A stretch of DNA of 64,000 nt from Helicobacter pylori NCTC 11637 = CCUG 17874 = ATCC 43504 = JCM 12093. Its GTDB lineage: Bacteria; Campylobacterota; Campylobacteria; Campylobacterales; Helicobacteraceae. Under the pieces are notes generated by a model that worked only from the letters and a program-made list of their open reading frames with translations, was not told the origin of the DNA and did not search any database. Made by a program: the position numbers and the translations under genes. Shown one piece after another: positions 61,313-64,000 of this stretch. The stretch's first letter is position 1, and every line of letters begins with the position of its first letter. The stretch spans positions 310,001-374,000 of the forward strand of contig NZ_LS483488.1 in assembly GCF_900478295.1 (NCBI RefSeq), given 5' to 3'.

Positions 61313-62233
61313 ATGATAAAGAGTTGGACTAAAAAGTGGTTTTTGATTTTATTTTTAATGGCAAGTTGTTCCAGTTATTTGGTGGCTACAACCGGTGAGA
61401 AATATTTTAAAATGGCTGCTCAAGCCTTTAAGAGAGGGGATTACCATAAGGCGGTGGCTTTTTATAAGAGGAGCTGTAATTTAAGGGTGGGGGCTGGTTG
61501 CACGAGTCTAGGCTCTATGTATGAAGATGGCGATGGCGTTCAAAAAAACCTTCCAAAGGCTCTCTATTATTATAGGAGAGGGTGCAATTTAAGGAATCAT
61601 CTCGCTTGCGCGAGTTTAGGCTCTATGTATGAAGATGGCGATGGCGTTCAAAAAAACCTTCCAAAGGCTCTCTATTATTATAGGAGAGGGTGCCACTTAA
61701 AGGGTGGGGTGAGTTGCGGGAGTTTAGGTTTTATGTATTTTAATGGCACGGGCGTTAAGCAAAATTATGCCAAAGCCCTTTCTCTTTCTAAATACGCTTG
61801 CAGTTTGAATTACGGCATTAGTTGTAACTTTGTAGGGTATATGTATAGGAACGCCAAAGGCGTACAGAAGGATTTGAAAAAAGCCCTTGCGAATTTTAAA
61901 AGAGGGTGCCATTTGAAAGACGGAGCGAGCTGTGTGAGCTTGGGATACATGTATGAAGTCGGTATGGATGTCAAACAAAATGGAGAGCAAGCCTTGAATC
62001 TTTATAAAAAGGGTTGTTATTTAAAAAGGGGGAGCGGTTGTCATAATGTGGCGGTGATGTATTACACGGGTAAGGGCGCTCCAAAGGATTTAGATAAAGC
62101 CATTTCGTATTATAAGAAAGGTTGCACTCTAGGCTTTAGTGGTAGCTGTAAAGTGTTAGAAGAAGTGATTGGCAAGAAGTCTGATGATTTGCAAGATGAT
62201 GTGCAAAACGACATGCAAGATGATACGCAATAA
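61313..62233 (+). CDS. hcpD: Cysteine-rich Sel1-repeat protein HcpD
   Basis: AAGGA at 61303-61307 supports ATG 61313 (306 residues), not the earlier in-frame ATG. Signal peptide 1-27 (FLILFLMASCSSYLVAT), then about seven Sel1-like repeats of 36 residues (about 35-285), each with a cysteine pair eight residues apart that forms a disulfide within the repeat. An acidic tail with DDLQDDVQNDMQDDTQ repeats ends the protein. Hcp proteins are secreted or periplasmic, are seen by the host immune system, and some bind beta-lactams. Two neighbouring repeats share identical DNA. Confidence 0.9.
   Translation: MIKSWTKKWFLILFLMASCSSYLVATTGEKYFKMAAQAFKRGDYHKAVAFYKRSCNLRVGAGCTSLGSMYEDGDGVQKNLPKALYYYRRGCNLRNHLACASLGSMYEDGDGVQKNLPKALYYYRRGCHLKGGVSCGSLGFMYFNGTGVKQNYAKALSLSKYACSLNYGISCNFVGYMYRNAKGVQKDLKKALANFKRGCHLKDGASCVSLGYMYEVGMDVKQNGEQALNLYKKGCYLKRGSGCHNVAVMYYTGKGAPKDLDKAISYYKKGCTLGFSGSCKVLEEVIGKKSDDLQDDVQNDMQDDTQ
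61511..61693 (+). repeat. 75-bp perfect direct repeat inside hcpD
   Basis: Bases 61511-61585 and 61619-61693 are identical; the offset is 108 bases, exactly one 36-residue Sel1 repeat. It can drive loss or gain of one repeat without a frameshift. Confidence 0.9.
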
Positions 62234-62445
62234 GCCAGAGTTTAGGGGCTAATGATTAAAACTCATCTTATAGAATCTTTCTGTATTCTCTCTTGCTATC
62301 AAATAGGGATTGAAGTGTCTCCATTGATGGGTATTGAGACTAAAAATCTGCAAATTTAGGGTTTGGATTTATTCTCATATTGGTAATAAAAATACTCAAA
62401 GGCATTTTAAAACCACCCAAGCAGAAATCCCAAATATCTTTGTAG

Positions 62446-62451
62446 TATAAT
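62446..62451 (+). promoter_or_regulatory. -10 box of a probable RNA gene
   Basis: TATAAT in the gene-free region after hcpD; transcription would start near 62458, just before the folded segment described next. Confidence 0.65.
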
Positions 62452-62457
62452 ACCCCC

Positions 62458-62693
62458 ATACATTTGCATCTAGCGTAGGAAGCGTGCAAAGTTACGCCTT
62501 TATAAGATATGATGTGTGAGACCTGTAGGGAATGCGTTGAGGCTCAAACTCTGTAAAATCCCTATGATTAGGGACACAGAGTGAGAACCAAACTTTCCCC
62601 CAACATCAGCCTAGGAAGCCCAATCGCTTTAGCGTTTGGGCGCTTCACAATAAATATAAAAGAGCTTGCACAAGACACAAGCGATAATTTTTT
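62458..62693 (+). ncRNA. Probable structured small RNA
   Basis: Starts just after a TATAAT box and folds as one long rod. GATGT (62511-62515) pairs with ACATC near 62604-62608 and GGGAA near 62528 with TTCCC. GGCTC pairs with GAG-CC and ACTCTGT (62548-62554) with ACAGAGT (62576-62582), closed by CCCTA-TGAT-TAGGG. A second hairpin (62615-62646) has GAAGCCCAA and CGCT-TT-AGCG arms. A GCTTG...CAAGC stem followed by a T-rich run (62664-62693) could terminate it. Length and rod shape recall 6S RNA, but I cannot assign the family. A 15-codon frame inside (62509-62556) lacks a ribosome site. Confidence 0.55.
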
Positions 62694-63001
62694 AAAGCGC
62701 TTCTTTAGGGGATTATGGGGTTAAAGGGGGCGTTATTTTAAAATCCCCCTATGCGCTTTGAAAAATAACTTCACCACAAAACAAAAATTAACTATAAGAA
62801 AGCTTAAAAACAAGTTTTTTAAAAAAAAGAATATTAAATAAAGCTTTCATGTTTGAACAAAACAAAAACCTTTTATTTAATCAAAATAAAATTAAAAATC
62901 CAATAAAAAGGAGTTTTATAACTCTTTATAGGATTTTACAAATTTATAGCGACAAAACCTTTTGTTGGTTTTGTTAAAAATCCTTTGAGCCTTTTTGCAT
63001 T

Positions 63002-63724
63002 TCACTCAATATTCGTATAAAGCGCGACCACATCATCATCGTCTTCAATCCTATCCAGTAATTTTTCGGTAAGCTCCATTTGTTCGTCATTCAATTCAAT
63101 GGGCGTTGTGGCGATGCGTTGCAAACTCGCTTTTAAAATAGGCAATCTCAAGCTTTCAAACCCCTCATTTAAGAGCTTGAAGCTGTTATAATCCCCTCTA
63201 ATAATAATCTTGTCTTCCACTTCTTCTAATTCTTCCAAACCATAATCAATGAGAGCGAATTCTAAATCTTCTAGGCTGAGTTTTAAATTTTCCACTTCAT
63301 TTTTCAAGCATTCAAACACGCTTTTTCTATTAAACATAAACTCTAAAGAGCCATTAGGCACGATGCTTGCCCCTTGCGTTTTATTGAAATAGCTTTTAAG
63401 GTTGGCAATGGTTCTGGTGGGGTTATCAGTCATGCATTCCATAATGATTAGCACGCCAAAATTCGCCTTACCTTCATAAGTGATTTCACTCAAATTCCCT
63501 TCTTTACTGCTCGCTCTTTTAATCGCTGCGTCAATATTGTCTTTAGGCATGTTTTGCGCTTTAGCGTTTAAAATCGCTGTTCGTAGTTTGGCGTTCGTGT
63601 CCGGTTCGCTCCCGCCATCTTTTGCCGCTAGAGTGATCGCTTTGGCGAGCTTGGGGAAAACCTTACTCATCTTATCCCATCGTTTTTCTTTAGCCGCTCT
63701 TCTGTATTCAAACGCTCGTCCCAT
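63002..63724 (-). CDS. YebC/PmpR family protein
   Basis: A 240-residue YebC-type protein with the family start [21 protein letters not shown] (1-21), [20 protein letters not shown] (about 43-62) and [21 protein letters not shown] (about 79-99). Long called a DNA-binding regulator; members of the family have more recently been linked to ribosomes stalled at proline-rich sequence. AAAGGA stands 5 bases before the ATG, and the gene directly follows hemB. Confidence 0.93.
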   Translation of the reverse strand: MGRAFEYRRAAKEKRWDKMSKVFPKLAKAITLAAKDGGSEPDTNAKLRTAILNAKAQNMPKDNIDAAIKRASSKEGNLSEITYEGKANFGVLIIMECMTDNPTRTIANLKSYFNKTQGASIVPNGSLEFMFNRKSVFECLKNEVENLKLSLEDLEFALIDYGLEELEEVEDKIIIRGDYNSFKLLNEGFESLRLPILKASLQRIATTPIELNDEQMELTEKLLDRIEDDDDVVALYTNIE

Positions 63725-64000
63725 TCAATTCCTTTGTAATAAGTTAGCCACTTCTTTAGCATGATAGCTAATAATCATATCCGCTCCCGCTCTTTTAAAA
63801 CAAGTCATCGTTTCTAATAAAACGCTTTCATAGTTGATCAGGTTGTACTTTTGAGCGAGTTTGAGCATGGCGTATTCCCCGCTCACGTTATAGAGCGCTA
63901 AAGGGAGCAAAGTGTGATCTCTGATTTCTTTAACAATATCCAAATACGCCAAAGCCGGTTTCACCATTAAAATATCCGCGCCCTGTTTTTCATCTTCTAA
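63725..64000 (-). CDS. hemB: Delta-aminolevulinic acid dehydratase HemB, C-terminal part
   Basis: The frame is open to the right window edge, so only about the last 91 residues are present: [20 protein letters not shown] with the catalytic Schiff-base lysine in [10 protein letters not shown], then [14 protein letters not shown] and the tail [15 protein letters not shown]. HemB joins two aminolevulinate molecules into porphobilinogen in haem synthesis. It is followed without a gap by yebC. Confidence 0.93.
   Translation of the reverse strand, partial: LEDEKQGADILMVKPALAYLDIVKEIRDHTLLPLALYNVSGEYAMLKLAQKYNLINYESVLLETMTCFKRAGADMIISYHAKEVANLLQRN

Larger units (their letters stand above)
62234..63001. 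other. Gene-free region between hcpD and yebC
   Basis: About 770 bases. Contains the RNA candidate above. The remainder (62694-63001) is AT-rich with a CCCC/GGGG-rich stretch at 62710-62750 loosely like the dispersed repeats at 34.4 and 39.1 kb. Minus-strand yebC and hemB read towards it, so their terminator should lie near 62930-62990. No gene is seen. Confidence 0.5.

Noticed and set aside
62509-62556. A 15-codon frame with CxxCxxxC (MMCETCRECVEAQTL)
   Set aside because: No ribosome site, and the bases form the stem of a well-paired RNA hairpin; the frame is more likely accidental.

Overview
The window is a stretch of a Helicobacter pylori chromosome. The evidence is the AT-rich sequence, the gene order (tlpA-queH ... 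tlpB ... luxS-metB-cysK ... dnaK-grpE-hrcA ... flaB-topA ... thrS-infC-rpmI-rplT ... ccoNOQP ... recA-eno ... hcpD ... yebC-hemB), Helicobacter-only families (Hor outer membrane protein, DUF874, DUF1104, Hcp), and extended TATAAT -10 boxes without clear -35 boxes. By gene order it matches roughly HP0099 to HP0163 of strain 26695. It is core genome: I see no insertion sequence, prophage, CRISPR array, tRNA or rRNA. Locus numbers come from memory of the family order, not from a search.

Layout. 1-5.5 kb: chemoreceptor TlpA (partial), a QueH-type enzyme with a long extension, an outer membrane protein, a glycosyltransferase and the chemoreceptor TlpB, whose leader carries an 11-base G tract. 5.5-10 kb: a periplasmic nucleotidase, then the luxS/metB/cysK cluster for the methyl cycle and reverse transsulfuration. 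10-15.4 kb: an orphan McrB-N-like (DUF3578) protein, the hrcA-grpE-dnaK heat-shock operon behind an apparent HrcA plus HspR double operator, an aldolase-like protein and a small repeat protein. 15.4-22 kb: flagellin glycosylation (Maf), flaB with a sigma-54 promoter, topA and a radical SAM protein. 22-25 kb: two tandem DUF874 paralogues with 21-bp repeats and a shared 473-bp 3' end. 25-31 kb: ppsA, a tiny lipoprotein, thrS and the infC-rpmI-rplT operon. 31-34.6 kb: HorB, DUF1104 and unknown secreted proteins in a gene-poor stretch.

34.6-48.6 kb is metabolic. It holds serine uptake and deamination (sdaC-sdaA), DAHP synthase, a tiny lipoprotein, a lutABC-bcp lactate oxidation/peroxiredoxin operon diverging from two tandem lactate permeases, mutY, and a DASS-family carboxylate transporter broken by a one-base change in an A7/T7 run. 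48.7-54.4 kb is the cbb3 oxidase operon ccoNOQP with five downstream membrane genes, including an unlisted 35-residue one. 54.4-61.2 kb holds mqnD, recA, eno, a FtsB-like protein, an AMIN protein, aroK, a sensor-like membrane protein and an LPS glycosyltransferase. The right end has hcpD, a probable structured RNA with its own promoter, yebC and the end of hemB.

The genes interlock around microaerobic respiration (serine and lactate as electron or carbon sources, menaquinone by the futalosine route, cbb3 oxidase), chemotaxis and motility (TlpA, TlpB, FlaB, Maf, LuxS) and envelope building. I found no clearly new multi-gene system. The points most worth checking are the 35-residue peptide in the cco operon, the RNA at 62.46-62.65 kb, the double heat-shock operator, the tlpB G tract and the frameshifted transporter.
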